In this document: in pieces, positions 47,901 through 58,100 of the stretch
Layout: each line of letters starts with the position of its first letter
Numbering within the stretch: the first letter of the stretch is position 1
Assembly (NCBI GenBank): GCA_022496805.1
Contig: CM040092.1
Coordinates: 22,772,113-22,836,112, forward strand
DNA: 64,000 nucleotides
Source of the DNA: Pohlia nutans
Taxonomy: Eukaryota > Streptophyta > Bryopsida > Bryales > Mniaceae
Direction of reading: 5' to 3'
Position numbers and translations under genes: made by a program
The notes under the pieces: model-generated
What the model saw: the letters and a program-made list of their open reading frames with translations, nothing else
Database searches by the model: none
Told to the model about the DNA's origin: nothing

Positions 47901-49010
47901 ATTTGCCTTCAACTTGGGAACGTGGAGGACATCATGGATGGTAATTGTCTTCACACGACCCTTCACCTCGGTGTCTACGACGATGGATCCTTTACCCACG
48001 GCTTGAAGAACCGTATCATCACCCAAAATGACATTCTTTGGAGATATGACGTGATATGATTGGAAACAACTCCTAATGGGCGCCATGTGACTCGAGGCTC
48101 CCGAATCAACAATCCAATCAATCACACTACCATTGCATGACACGTCACTTGCCATCATTGCATACTCGTCCCCGTCATCACTACAAGAAGAGACGCTAGT
48201 CATAAATGCGTACTCATCACCTGCATCGTTGACCTTTGTATTGTTGGCACTTTCCTCTCTCTTGCGTTTGTAGCAAAATTTTGCCAAGTGGCCCTTCTTA
48301 CCGCAATAGTAGCATACCTTGTCTGTAGAGCTCCCACTCGCACCGCTCTTGGATTGCTTCGCCATAAGCGCCGCGCTATCGCCACGAGTCTCGTTCTCTT
48401 TGTGCCGCGAGAGTTCATGCAACAACCGTGATGTCACATAATCAAGAGTGAGCTCGCTAATGGGCCTACTCTCCATAGCAACGATAAGATACTCGTACGA
48501 CGGCGGCAAACTCTCGAGGAGCGTCATAACGATATCACCGTCGGTAATGTTGACGTCTGCGCCGTTGAGCTGATCCGCAAGAGCCTTGACTTTGTTGATG
48601 TGCGCCAACATGTCGTCGTTTTCTTCCATCTTGATGGTGAAAAACTTGCGCCTCAAAAACAAGATATTGACCAAGCTCTTTGCCTCATGAATATTGCAAA
48701 GCTTGGCCCATGCCTCGGCGGGAGTCTTGCACGACCGAATATGAGAAAGCTGGGAATCAGAAAGATTAAGAGCCAAAATCGCAAAGGCCTTTTTCTCTCG
48801 CCGAGTGTACGCAGTTTGTACCCTAGCCTCGGCGTCGGACGAAGGCGGTTCCTCACTACCCTCAACTATCTCCCACAATTCTTTTTCGGCCATGACCATT
48901 TCCATCTTGAATTTCCACAAGTGGAAGTTGACGCCATCAAACTTGTCTACAACCTTAGCACCTTCACCCTCAAATGTAGCCATATCCTTGATTGAAGGAC
49001 GTACGCTCAC
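44910..49010 (-). CDS. Ty1/copia gag-pol polyprotein (1366 aa)
   Basis: Domains in order: Gag (UBN2/retrotran_gag-like) at about 20-215; CCHC zinc knuckle CYYCGKKGHLAKFC at 233-246; aspartic protease WIVDSGASSHM at about 299-309; integrase zinc-binding region (LWHRRLGHLNV, CEGCIEGK) and catalytic core (HSDVCGPM, FRSDNGGEF, TPYTPQQNGVAERANRTIVE); reverse transcriptase with QMDVKTAFLNGELDEDIYM and the active-site YVDDLIIL; RNase H with GYCDADYAGDTNDRRSTTGY and TVEAEYMA. No stops or frameshifts, and full length for a plant copia polyprotein. Gag and pol share one frame. The C-terminus runs a few codons into the 3' LTR. Antisense ORFs in this span are shadows. Confidence 0.95.
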   Translation of the reverse strand: MSVRPSIKDMATFEGEGAKVVDKFDGVNFHLWKFKMEMVMAEKELWEIVEGSEEPPSSDAEARVQTAYTRREKKAFAILALNLSDSQLSHIRSCKTPAEAWAKLCNIHEAKSLVNILFLRRKFFTIKMEENDDMLAHINKVKALADQLNGADVNITDGDIVMTLLESLPPSYEYLIVAMESRPISELTLDYVTSRLLHELSRHKENETRGDSAALMAKQSKSGASGSSTDKVCYYCGKKGHLAKFCYKRKREESANNTKVNDAGDEYAFMTSVSSCSDDGDEYAMMASDVSCNGSVIDWIVDSGASSHMAPIRSCFQSYHVISPKNVILGDDTVLQAVGKGSIVVDTEVKGRVKTITIHDVLHVPKLKANLLSVRHLVMKHLRVEFSDQGCFVLSPSREEVAIIHEVNGLYQIKFSKMHAGESATLVQSSSNEDKLVLWHRRLGHLNVKSVKALSGMVSGMDLAQSHVAPSSFTCEGCIEGKQQRSPFPVDGATRATKVLEIVHSDVCGPMKTTSMGGCKYFVTFIDDFSRKIWLYPIKAKSECFEKFKEFKALVEKQSEHKIKVFRSDNGGEFMSNQFGELLKKEGIARQTTTPYTPQQNGVAERANRTIVEMARSMLHAQNLGLDLWAEAVVTAVYTRNRCPTSAVQNMTPEQAWSGRPPRVEHMRTFGCIAFAKVPDSQRTKLEAKATKCVFLGYCEGTKAYRLMSLETKKIIRARDVTFCENSKVEDNLDDGPSGRSGDKPAIVDQSSKSPVIDIVDEDEDDEDGGDEEHIEERPLKTKNGEKKAEATAVEDNASSSDRRYPERNRRPPGEWWKNHILPQGEEEHANVALLDAPLTIREALSCDDANKWEQAMQEEYKSLMDNGTWELTPLPKNRNAIGCKWVFRAKRDATGDVVRYKARLVAKGFSQIEGVDFHETFAPVAKFTTIRCILAIGAAMDLEMHQMDVKTAFLNGELDEDIYMVQPEGFVQRGNENLVCKLNKSLYGLKQSPRAWYQKIDTFLVHIGFTRSIADHSLYFMQKGQHVVIVIIYVDDLIILASCMSSLKALKAMLENEYEMSDLGELHFCLGVEFVRDRATRTITMNQSKYVMDVLKRFGMEDCKPVGTPLDVNSKLVKLTDEEYALEAQSMVDVPYKQAVGSLMYAMIATRPDLAYPISVVSQHMARPGSSHWVAVKRIMRYLKGTSDVRLCLGGDNIVLSGYCDADYAGDTNDRRSTTGYMFKVGSGAVSWNSKRQQTTATSTVEAEYMATSHGTKEAIWLRQLMADVRCTQEEATTIMCDNQGSMSLAKNPTHHSRTKHIDVQYHFIQEKLEMKVIELKYCPTEHMVADVLTKALARDRHQRLVVAFGLEGFGYSQSGSVEVG

Positions 49011-49989
49011 AAAATTCAGCCCCTAGAAAGCTAAGAAAACTTGTTTTTATGATTTTTGACAATTTTGTGATTTGTGAAGCAAATTGCACACTTATGTGCT
49101 TCTAATGCCTCCAAACTAATTCCAAACACTAAATCAGCACCTTTGTGCTACACATCAACCTCACAACACTCAATCGTGATGGTTCTTAGTGAATTTGCAC
49201 AAGATCATACCACAACACCCTAACTAGGAGAATTGCGCACTCGTTGGCTCAAATCCACTCAAATCAGCACCCTTGTGCTTCACAACACGTAATGCACCCT
49301 ATGGACACCCTTGTGCCTTCCAAGGACTCTAAATCAATGCAAATTCAGCCCCTTCAAGTCCTAATTGCATTGAAATTCATCAAATCAGCCCCTTTGTGCA
49401 TTCACTAACCCAAACTCTAATTTTGAGCACTCCAAGGGCATAACTCACATTCCAAACCCTTGTGCAAGAATTGCAATACCAAAATCAGATTGTAGACTCA
49501 CCCCAAGAGCCTCAAAGCATAAAAGTGCCTTGCAACAACACAAGTGCACAAATTGAGCACAAATTGAGCCAATAAGCTTCAATAAGCTCCAATAAGCTCC
49601 AATCAGCTCCAATATACTCCAACAAGCACCAATAAGCTCCAAAGCTCCAATTCAGCCCTTGTAGACGTGTATAAACTCGAAAAGTGCTCCAAAGTGCTCC
49701 AAAAGCTCCAAATCAACAAATGATAACTCCAAAGTGCGAATTCAGCCCTCCAACACGTAGATCAAAGGTAGGAAGATTGTAATACCTCCCAATGTCGAAA
49801 TCAGCCCACCAAAGCTCGAATTCAGCCCTCCAAAGTTCCAAATCAGCGCTCCAATACTCCAAAATCAGCGCTCCAATACTCCAAAATCAGCGCTCCAATA
49901 CTCCAAAATCAGCGCTCCAACGCACGACCTCCACACAATGAGCAATCTAATCTTTGACTCACGCAAAACACATGAGTGGGCCCATAACC

Positions 49990-50307
49990 TATTGAAGGTT
50001 AGATTAGAATGCCAAAGCCTCACACAAACACTTGGAATGCATAGGAAAGAGATGATCTTTACTCATGGGCTGCCCCTCTTAAGTAGCACACCCAAGGGAG
50101 TCCCCTTGGCAAACCATATGGGACATCAGCCCATACTCCACTCCTAGTACACTAGGATCAGCCCATATCACTTGGGAGACCCAATTCTCATTACTTCTAA
50201 CTAGTACCACTTCTCTAGTTGCAAGTCTAGCTCATTCGCATCATCTACTCTAGCTAATGCGCATGGCTATGAGCAACTTCAGCCCACGCAATCATCCTAC
50301 TTCAACA
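49990..50307 (-). repeat. 5' LTR of the copia element
   Basis: 318 bp, pairs with 44608-44925. Between this LTR and the ATG at 49010 lies a leader of about 980 bp rich in repeated AGCTCC/AATAAGCTCC and CAGCGCTCCAATACTCC units (for example 49560-49640 and 49830-49920). Confidence 0.92.
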
Positions 50308-50529
50308 TGGGTCGGACGGGAATGGAAACCCAAACTATGGTCGAGAGGCCGTCGATTTCTTTTCCTAAAAAATGAAAACTATATTTTATTGCCTATTTTC
50401 AGTCCATTTTTTTGGATTCCCAACAAAGTTTGGGCACTGAATCTCACGGCCTCTGGACTTTGACGACCATAGAATGAAGCGGCCCTAAGAATGTTTGAGT
50501 TAATTCATTAATTCATTCAATTTTCACAA

Positions 50530-50830
50530 CAAATACATAGATACATATAAGTACAATACATGTCTATGCAATATACATACAATCCATATCCATATATAAA
50601 TACATGTATATTGATATAAGTAAACTAATGTATGTATGTATATATATATATATATATTTTTTATATTTATTGATGTATACATATATGCATATATATACAT
50701 GTATCTATATATATCACGATATGTAAATGCAAATATATATGTATGTATATATATAATTGTCATGATCCATAAATGTATACAAAAATATGTAAAAATATCA
50801 ATATTTTTGTATACATATATGGATCCTGAC

Positions 50831-50889
<59 letters not shown>

Positions 50890-50998
50890 CATATACATAT
50901 ATACTTATATACTTATATTCCAGTATATAGATACATACATACTTGTATCTCGTTAAATATGTGCATATATACATATAAGATAATATATACATACATAA

Positions 50999-51040
<42 letters not shown>

Positions 51041-51057
51041 GTACATATATATAAATG

Positions 51058-51108
<51 letters not shown>

Positions 51109-51161
51109 GTAGGGATTTATATATATGTATGTAGAAATATTTATACATATATATACTTATC

Positions 51162-51200
<39 letters not shown>

Positions 51201-51630
51201 CGATATATAGATGTATATATTCTAACATATATAGATATCTAGATATATGTATATGCATATATACATATACATATATTTATGCCTATGTATATATCTAAAT
51301 ATTTTCCACTATATATCTTGGCATATATATAGTATATTTTGACATGTACTTATTCCAATGATATATAGATACATATATACATTTGTATGTACACATGTGT
51401 TAGTATGCAGATACATAGGGTTATATATGTATATATAATGATATATAGATGTACATATTTTGTTATATATATATATGTATGTATATTTATATTTATATAC
51501 ATGTGTATTTTCCAACATATATAAACACATGTTTTGATGTATATATACATATATATTCCAACATATCTATATATATTTGGATGTATGTATATGCATATGT
51601 ATTTATATCTATAAATATATCTCGCTATAT
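50530..51630. repeat. Cryptically simple TA/TATG/TACA-rich block
   Basis: About 1.1 kb of (TA)n runs (for example 50837-50884, 51005-51036, 51068-51104, 51167-51197) with TATG, CATA and TATC variants. Very long ORFs here are artefacts of TA repeats. Confidence 0.9.
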
Positions 51631-51640
51631 ATGTTAGTAG

Positions 51641-51884
51641 GCCATATTCGTTATATTGAGACTTTTTGCAGTCTCATTTTTATCTTCGACTAAAAAATAA
51701 GCCATTTTACCTTTTTACTAGTATTTTTTTGTAAATACATAACAACACCAACTTTTAGAATTTCGTTATAAAATTAGTATTGGAATTTTTTTTTTGGTTT
51801 CAATTACTATTTTTAATATGAATTTTTGAATAAATAGCATTTTGTCTCAAAATCTGCAAAACGTCTCAATATAACGAATATGGC
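51641..51884. mobile_element. MITE with about 40-bp TIRs
   Basis: The left end GCCATATTCGTTATATTGAG continues ACTTTTTGCAG; the right end is the near-exact complement, ending CTCAATATAACGAATATGGC. 244 bp, non-coding. It interrupts the TA-rich block. The target duplication is unclear, so the superfamily is not assigned. Confidence 0.75.
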
Positions 51885-52313
51885 TTTTTAGCATGTATAT
51901 AGTATATTTTGACAGATACTTATTAAATTTAATTATTTATTATTTTGAACATTTTGACTATATTAGATAGTGAATATTCATTTTGCTATATATTTATTCA
52001 AATAGTTACTTGCTAATCTTAGATGACTAAAAGCTTTTATCTTTGTGAATGCTCTATTTCTAATTTGATATTTGTTTTATCTTTTAGATGAATGTAGAAC
52101 TCACTTTTATGTATAGTTATCATAAATATATAATAGATATAGCATACATATAAGTTTGTTCCGTGCGCTTTAATTTTTTTTATGAAAATTAGAATTGATA
52201 CATAATTTATATTTATACTAATTTCATCTTACACATACATTATAACAAAGGCGCATGTCCTCCATTTGAATCAAGACAAAGAAAAATATACTAAGTATGA
52301 ATTGGTAAAAACC

Positions 52314-52598
52314 CTACCATGGTGTACAAAATAATACTAAAGGCATACCAAAAACCAAATCACACATACAATAAGGTCTAGTCATTAGACAATGTAGCTT
52401 GCCCTTGGAGCTTGACGCCAAAGCCTTGTTACTATGGGGAGGGAGTTTGTTCGAATGTACCTCTCTACCAAACACACTTGTTACAAACACCTTCCAAGAA
52501 CTATTATTGGACCTTGCATTATTCAACGCAGCTATAATTTGCATCTTCAACATTGTCTTTGTGTACACAGCTTCACAATGTGAGAATATATGATCCAT
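52314..52598 (-). other. Open frame of unknown origin, possible gene fragment
   Basis: A 94-codon frame starts MDHIFSHCEAVYTKTMLKMQ and has no low-complexity bias. A possible acceptor (GTGTTAG) precedes the ATG and a possible donor (TTTTTG|GTATGCC) lies near the end, so it could be an exon. I recognise no family. The plus-strand frame over the same span has no better support. Confidence 0.25.
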
Positions 52599-52649
52599 CT
52601 AACACAACAAATAAATAGATCCATTAGAAACTTAGCCACGACAATATAC

Positions 52650-52980
52650 AAGAGAGTATATTGGACATTAAGTAGGATAATACACATAATGATAAACAAG
52701 ACATCAAGTAGGACAATAAACAAGACAATAAACAAGACATAAAGCAGGACAAAAAGGAGGACAAAAAGCAAGACAAAACAGTAGGACAAAAAAATAGGAC
52801 AAAAAAGTAAGACAATGAAGCAAGAAGAGAAAGCATAACAATAAAACTAAACAACCAAGCATGACAATAAAACTAAACAACAAAGCATGACAGCAAAGCA
52901 TGACAACAAAGGAGGACAATAATTGAAGAAAACTAAGCAGGACGATGAAACAAGACTATTAAGTAGGTCGCTAAAGCAAA
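52650..52980. repeat. Purine-rich AGGACAAnAAnCAAGACAA tandem repeat
   Basis: About 330 bp of imperfect units with GACAA every 9-20 bp (AGGACAATAAACAAGACAAT, AAGTAGGACAA, AAGCATGACAA). The complementary motif TTGTC also dominates the arrays at 39950-42285, so these may be related satellites in opposite orientation. Confidence 0.75.
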
Positions 52981-52999
52981 ACCAAAGAAGACTATTGAT

Positions 53000-54530
53000 C
53001 ATTTATATGGTACGGTCCACTAATTTTCTTATCACTATGCATTCTTTTGTAAAAATTGAAATTTTAAAGATTCCGAGCTATAGATTGTTGTAGTGTTTAA
53101 ATATGTGAAGAAAAATATCTTCTAAGTATTTTGAATTTTTTGGATTGATTAAATTTTCAAGTTTCAGAATGTGTCATTTACGAGAGAGTATAATTGTTTT
53201 TCTATTATACATTTTTTTGATGGAATTTTTTTTTTGAGTATACTTGAGAATGAATTTTGCGGGTTGGCCTATTTTCAAAAAAATAACCAAACATGATTTG
53301 TGATCATTTTCCAATCAAATATGTACAAAACATTTCATATTCCAGACAACGTATTTGAATGTGGCCCAAATGTGATATTAAATTACATAAATATGACATG
53401 ACATTGATTCAAAGTGTAAAGTGAATTGATAGTTATCTTTACACCGAATCACTGAGTACATGAATGTGATCTGTCATTGAGAATTGATAGTTAGAAATTA
53501 GACTTTTTGACCCTGGATTTTATGAGAATGGAAGGTAATGTAATTTAAATTCAAATGTGAACACAACATCGATGACTTGTACGATAGCAACAACCAAGTT
53601 TGTTGTCAACAAACAGTTTCAGGCTCAATGCTCTAAAAGAAACTGAGGTAAAGACACTGGTGGAAATTTCTGAATGAGAATAGATTACACTAGCAAGTAA
53701 GATGCTAAGTTTTTTGTTTTATGAACTGAACTGGACGCATGAGAGGGATAATACAGTGAGCTTGACGATCTTTATATACAAGACAAGTGTCAAAGAAAAG
53801 CTTCAAAGTTATTCAGCTTCCATGGAACAACCGATTGATAAAAAATGAACGTGAATTGAAGGAACATCAGATTGATCAAGAATGTGAATATGCGCCATTA
53901 AAACCTGAAATTCAATAAATTCAATCCGAGTGTTGCGAGGGCCTAACATCACTTACCTTCATCCTAAACAATATGTAGAAGAGATTTCCATCTTCTGGAA
54001 CCCCAAATCATTGCAATGTACCCATCCCTCAAACCCTAAACCAACACCACTTCTTCAAAACCCTACACAACAACCCTACTACTTCTTCATAACGTTAAGA
54101 AACTGAAATCAAGAGCATGCAAAGTGTTTTTCTCTCTGTGATACAACCTATACGCACAAAGTATTTGCAGCAATGTTCAGATCAAATACACCGTCGTCTG
54201 CCTTCTTAATAAGGTCGATGAACTTCTTTGTCAAGAGACCTCGGTAACCACTTCATGGTATTAATATGCTGCTCTCCTCAGATATTCACGAACTTATAGT
54301 CCAACCTATACATGCAAACCTTACACAAGAGTACCTTCAAATAGACTTAGAATTTGTGTAGAGAACCATATTGAATGAGAAACAAATTGAATGAGTTGCA
54401 GTACCGGTTGAGCTGTTGTAGTGACAAGTGCTCAGTAGAGTCGGTGTACTACGTGTAGAAGCATGAAACTCTCAGTGAGGGTTTGTAGATTGAAGAAGGG
54501 TCGGGCAAAGCAAGCAAAAGAATTCAACGA
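53000..54530. promoter_or_regulatory. Region upstream of the ARMC8-like gene; telo box
   Basis: No gene is supported. AAACCCTAA occurs at 54031-54039, with CCCTACACAACAACCCTACT just after it. Base composition rises from AT-rich to GC-rich toward 54550. It probably contains distal promoter sequence, but no TATA box could be fixed. Confidence 0.35.
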
Positions 54531-54764
54531 CAAAGAATTCAGTTACCTGAACGAGACAGAAATTCAACCCTAAAATCGCTGGAGCGGCGAACAGGTCGCT
54601 GGATGTTGCTGGAGCGGAGAAGAGAAGCAGAGCGGAGCGAAGAGTCGGTGTGCGGAGCGAAGAGAAAGGAAGATGAGCGAAGCGGAGTAACCAAGTGGTC
54701 GGAGAGTTCGAACAGGAAGTCGAAGCTGGAGAGCACTGGAGCAGCGCAGGCTGTGAGGCCCGGG

Positions 54765-54838
54765 TCGGGACGCATGCCCGGGTTGGGACCCATGCCCGGG
54801 TTGGGACCCATGCCCGGGTTGGGACCCATGCCCATGTC
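54765..54838. repeat. 18-bp tandem repeat (GGGTTGGGACCCATGCCC), about 4 units
   Basis: Units of CCCGGGTTGGGACCCATG repeat three to four times with one diverged first and last copy. It lies about 300 bp upstream of the ARMC8-like start codon and within the GC-rich repeat shared with 39660-39800. The Gly-Pro-Asn-Pro-rich minus-strand ORF is its translation. Confidence 0.85.
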
Positions 54839-54932
54839 GAGCCCTATGCCCGGCTGGCCCCTGCCCGCCCAGCAGCTGCCACGTCTGCAGCTGCCCAATG
54901 GGCCCTCCCCCTCGATGGGGGAGGTTTAACGT
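54780..54932. repeat. GC-rich repeat shared with 39660-39800 (inverted)
   Basis: Ends in AATGGGCCCTCCCCCTCGAT, then GGGGGAGGTTTAAC, the complement of the start of 39660-39800. It lies immediately upstream of the ARMC8-like gene, whose ATG is about 190 bp downstream. Confidence 0.5.
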
Positions 54933-55124
54933 CCCGCTTCAAGCATCACGGTATTGCTTTTTGATTTTTGATTTTTGCGGCGAGAATCGTTAAGTTTTGA
55001 GGTTTTTGACGTTTTAGGGCACGAGATGGAAGAGAGCATGTAAGAAGAAGAAGTTTTAAGAAGAAGAGTCATTGCAAGGGAGTGAGGGATAATAAATAAA
55101 ATTAATAAAACGAAGAATAATAGA

Positions 55125-58100
55125 ATGCCGGCGTCCGCGACATGGGCGAGGCCGGAGGATCTAGTGGAGAGCTTGAGCTCGCTGGACAACACGGCGCGGC
55201 TCAAGGCGATTCGCGACGTGAAGAACCAAATCATCGGCAACAAGACCAAGAAGCTGTCGTACATCAAGCTCGGGGCGGTGCCGCGCGTTGTGGAGATTCT
55301 AGCCAGCGACACCGAGGTGCCGTTGCTGGTGCAGTCAGCTGCCGCCGTGGGCAGCTTCGCCTGCGGCACAGACGCTGGCGTCCGAGCTGTTCTCGACAGC
55401 GGCGTCTTGCCGCACCTCCTCAAAATGCTGCAAAATGGAGATACCAAGGTAATAACTCTTGTCCATGTTCATATACTGTGGTCGTAATGTATGGCGTTGG
55501 TTCCATGTGCTTGGGAAACTAAAGTACTTTGGAGATTCTCGTCATGGACTGCTCAATGGACACAAATTCTAGGGTTTGTGGTTTTCTCCATCTTCTGAAA
55601 ATGTTGCAAAACGGAGATAACTGCTATCAACGCTCTTTATCAACTCTCTACATGTCATGTACTTCAGCGGTAATGTATGGCGTTGGTATCTCTTTAGGGA
55701 TCCATGTTTTGTTTTCGAAACTAAAGTACTTAGGAGATTCTCGTCACTGTGGTGGTTAGGAGATTTCCGTTTTGTTGGTTGCAGATGGTGTTCTACCGAG
55801 TGCTACATGAACACAAATTTTAGGGTTTGTAGTTTGACCTATTCTTGAGTGAGGACATGAAACGGCAAGTGGTGAAAGAGCCCTGAAATTTTCTACTGTG
55901 AATTTTGACGCTCTACAGATGATGTTTCTACTGTTTTTATCGCTGTTGAACTCTCTACATTTCATAGTCTTCGGTGGTAAATGTATGGCGTTGGTATCTC
56001 TTTAGGGATCCATTTGCTTGGGAGTTTTTTTTTGAAACTAAAGTATTTGGGAGATTGAGTGCTCAATGAACACAACTTTTAGGGTTTGTGGTTTTCTCCA
56101 TCTTCTGAAAATGTTGCAAAACGGAGATAACTGTTGTGAACGCTCTTTATCAACTCTCTACATGTCATGTACTTCGGTGATGATTTTGGTATATTAGGGA
56201 TCCGTTTTCTTGGAGTTTTTCAAGTAGTGTTTGTAAAGGAGATCTTTTTGGTCAGTCTTATTCCGAGTACTCCAGGAACAGAACTCTTAGGATAAGTTTG
56301 TGGTTTTTCTGCACCTTCTGAAAAGGCTGAAAAACGGAGTAACAGTTGTTAACGCTCGTACATGTCATGTACTTCGGTGGTGTCGGTGGTGTTTTTTTCT
56401 TTCTTGCAACCTAATTCTGTCCTAGGCATGGAGTATACAAAGGACTGCTTTAGGAGATTTCCGTTTTGTTGGTTTCAGATGATGTGCTCAATTAATACAA
56501 ATTTTAGGGTTTGTGGTTCGACCTATTCTTGAGTAAGGACATGAATTGGCAAGTGGTGAAAAAGCACTGCTAGTTGCTGAACTTTTCTAGTGTAAATTTT
56601 AACGCTCTTCTACAGATGATGTTTCTATTGTTGTTAACGCTGTTGAATTCTCTACATTTCATATTCTTCGGTGGTAATGTATGGCGTTGGTTTTTTTCTT
56701 GCAACGTATTTCTGTCCCATACATGGGGTTCCATTTGCTTGGAGTTTCTAAACTAGTGCTGTAGGAGATTCCCCGTTCTCTTAGCAGATTTTTAGGGTTT
56801 GTGATTTGATCTATTCAGGATGTGCTTGAGTGAGGACATGATTTCGCAAGTGACCTGCGTGCTGTGAAGAAGCCCTGTTAGTTTCTGAACTTTTCATGTG
56901 GTCGAATATTTTAGGGTTTTTTGGTTTGACCTGTTTAGGATGTGTGCTTGAGGAAGACATGATTTCGTATGTGGCTTGCATGTTCTGAAGAAGCTCTGCT
57001 AGTCGCAGAGCTTTTCTTCTGCAATTCTTATGTGGTCGTACTTTTATGCCATTGTGTGAGTTATCGAGGTGCGGACTGATGAATCCGTTAGGAAGGACAG
57101 TATGGTAGAGGGACACTTTTTCCGTCAATTTATCTGATATGTAGGAGTGTGCTTACATCGGGAGATCAGTGTAGTTCTCACTGGATAGATCACTTTGAGT
57201 ACTACAAGAGCCAAACTCTCTTCAGATCAATTTTTTTGTCAAGTCAATGTATGAATTCTTATGGAATCATTCAAAGTGGGACGTTTTAGACTATTGAAGG
57301 GCCAATAGACAACTCCATTTCCATGCAGAGATCTGTACTTTTAGCCAAGTCATACGTACACCCAACTTGCTAATTGCAGGACAAGAATATATGAGTTGTT
57401 GTTGGTAACAGGGGTCAGTCAAGGAGATCAGGTCTCTAATAGTTTCAGTATCCTCTACTTTATGTAAATATATTTTGTTGAATTCTTTTTCTGTGCTATC
57501 CAGGTGGTGGAAGCCTGTGCTCGCTCGCTGAAGATGATTTTCCACTCACCATTGGCACCCAAGAGCGACATGTTTCAAGGACATCGTATGGAGCTTCTCC
57601 TTGAGCTTCTGAATCACGACAACGAGAGTGTATCCGAAGTTGCAGCTCGTGTGCTCGCCAGGTGTTGTGAAACCAAGGAGCATCAGCTGGCTCTTGCAAA
57701 TGCTGGTGGTCTTCAGAGCCTGGTTTGCCTCTTAGCAGGGTCTATTAAGATCCGAGAAGCCTCTCTCGATGCCTTAGCAGCGTTAACCAAAAACAACAAG
57801 CAGCTGTCGGAAACCGTTATCAAGATGGAGAATGGAGAGGCTTTGGCTTCGATCATAAGGCTTATCACGGATAAGTCTCCTTTAACACGACTGCTGGCGT
57901 GCATGTGTTTGGCCAACATTGGAAAAGCATGTCCTGCTGGGTACGCTCAAGAGGCTGATGTTCGAGCCAACATGTTGAACATCCTGATGCGGCTGCTGGA
58001 TGAGCCTGGTCAAGTTGGCCAAGATGCTCCAGGTATTGTTGCATTTATAAAGGCCTAATAAATAGTTTATTATTTTGGCTTTTATTATTTATACATAACA

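Larger units (their letters stand above)
44608..50307 (-). mobile_element. Intact Ty1/copia LTR retrotransposon
   Basis: Two 318-bp LTRs (44608-44925 and 49990-50307) look identical by eye and bound a 5.7-kb element. The 5-bp target duplication TGGGT is at 44603-44607 and 50308-50312. On the minus strand LTRs begin TGTTGAAGTAGG and end CCTTCAATA. A purine tract (AAAGTGGGAG) precedes the 3' LTR. The usual copia primer-binding motif TGGTATCAGAGC is not seen next to the 5' LTR; the sequence there is GGTTATGGGCCCAC. Identical LTRs and an unbroken polyprotein indicate a recent insertion. Confidence 0.92.
44418..50485. mobile_element. PIF/Harbinger (Tourist-like) MITE, split by a copia insertion
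   Basis: The left end GGGCCGCTTCACAATTTGG and the inverted right end (TGAAGCGGCCC) are flanked on both sides by TAA, at 44415-44417 and 50486-50488. A GGGCC start with a TAA target duplication is the Harbinger/Tourist signature. Internal GAGAGGCCGTCGATTTC occurs in both halves. Without the inserted retrotransposon and its duplicated 5 bp the element is about 363 bp. Confidence 0.8.

Noticed and set aside
45193..49026. Many plus-strand ORFs of up to 305 codons
   Set aside because: They are antisense shadows of the intact copia polyprotein, with no domains of their own.
50524..51637. Long Tyr/Ile-rich ORFs on both strands
   Set aside because: They translate TA/TATG simple repeats.
52547..52919. 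Hydrophobic Leu/Ser/Phe-rich minus-strand ORFs
   Set aside because: They are the complement of the purine-rich GACAA tandem repeat, not membrane proteins.
54539..54929. Gly-Pro-Asn-Pro repeat protein upstream of the ARMC8-like gene
   Set aside because: It arises from an 18-bp tandem repeat in GC-rich upstream DNA; the opposite frames are equally open.
55149..55447. Large minus-strand ORF opposite exon 1 of the ARMC8-like gene
   Set aside because: It is a shadow of a GC-rich armadillo exon.
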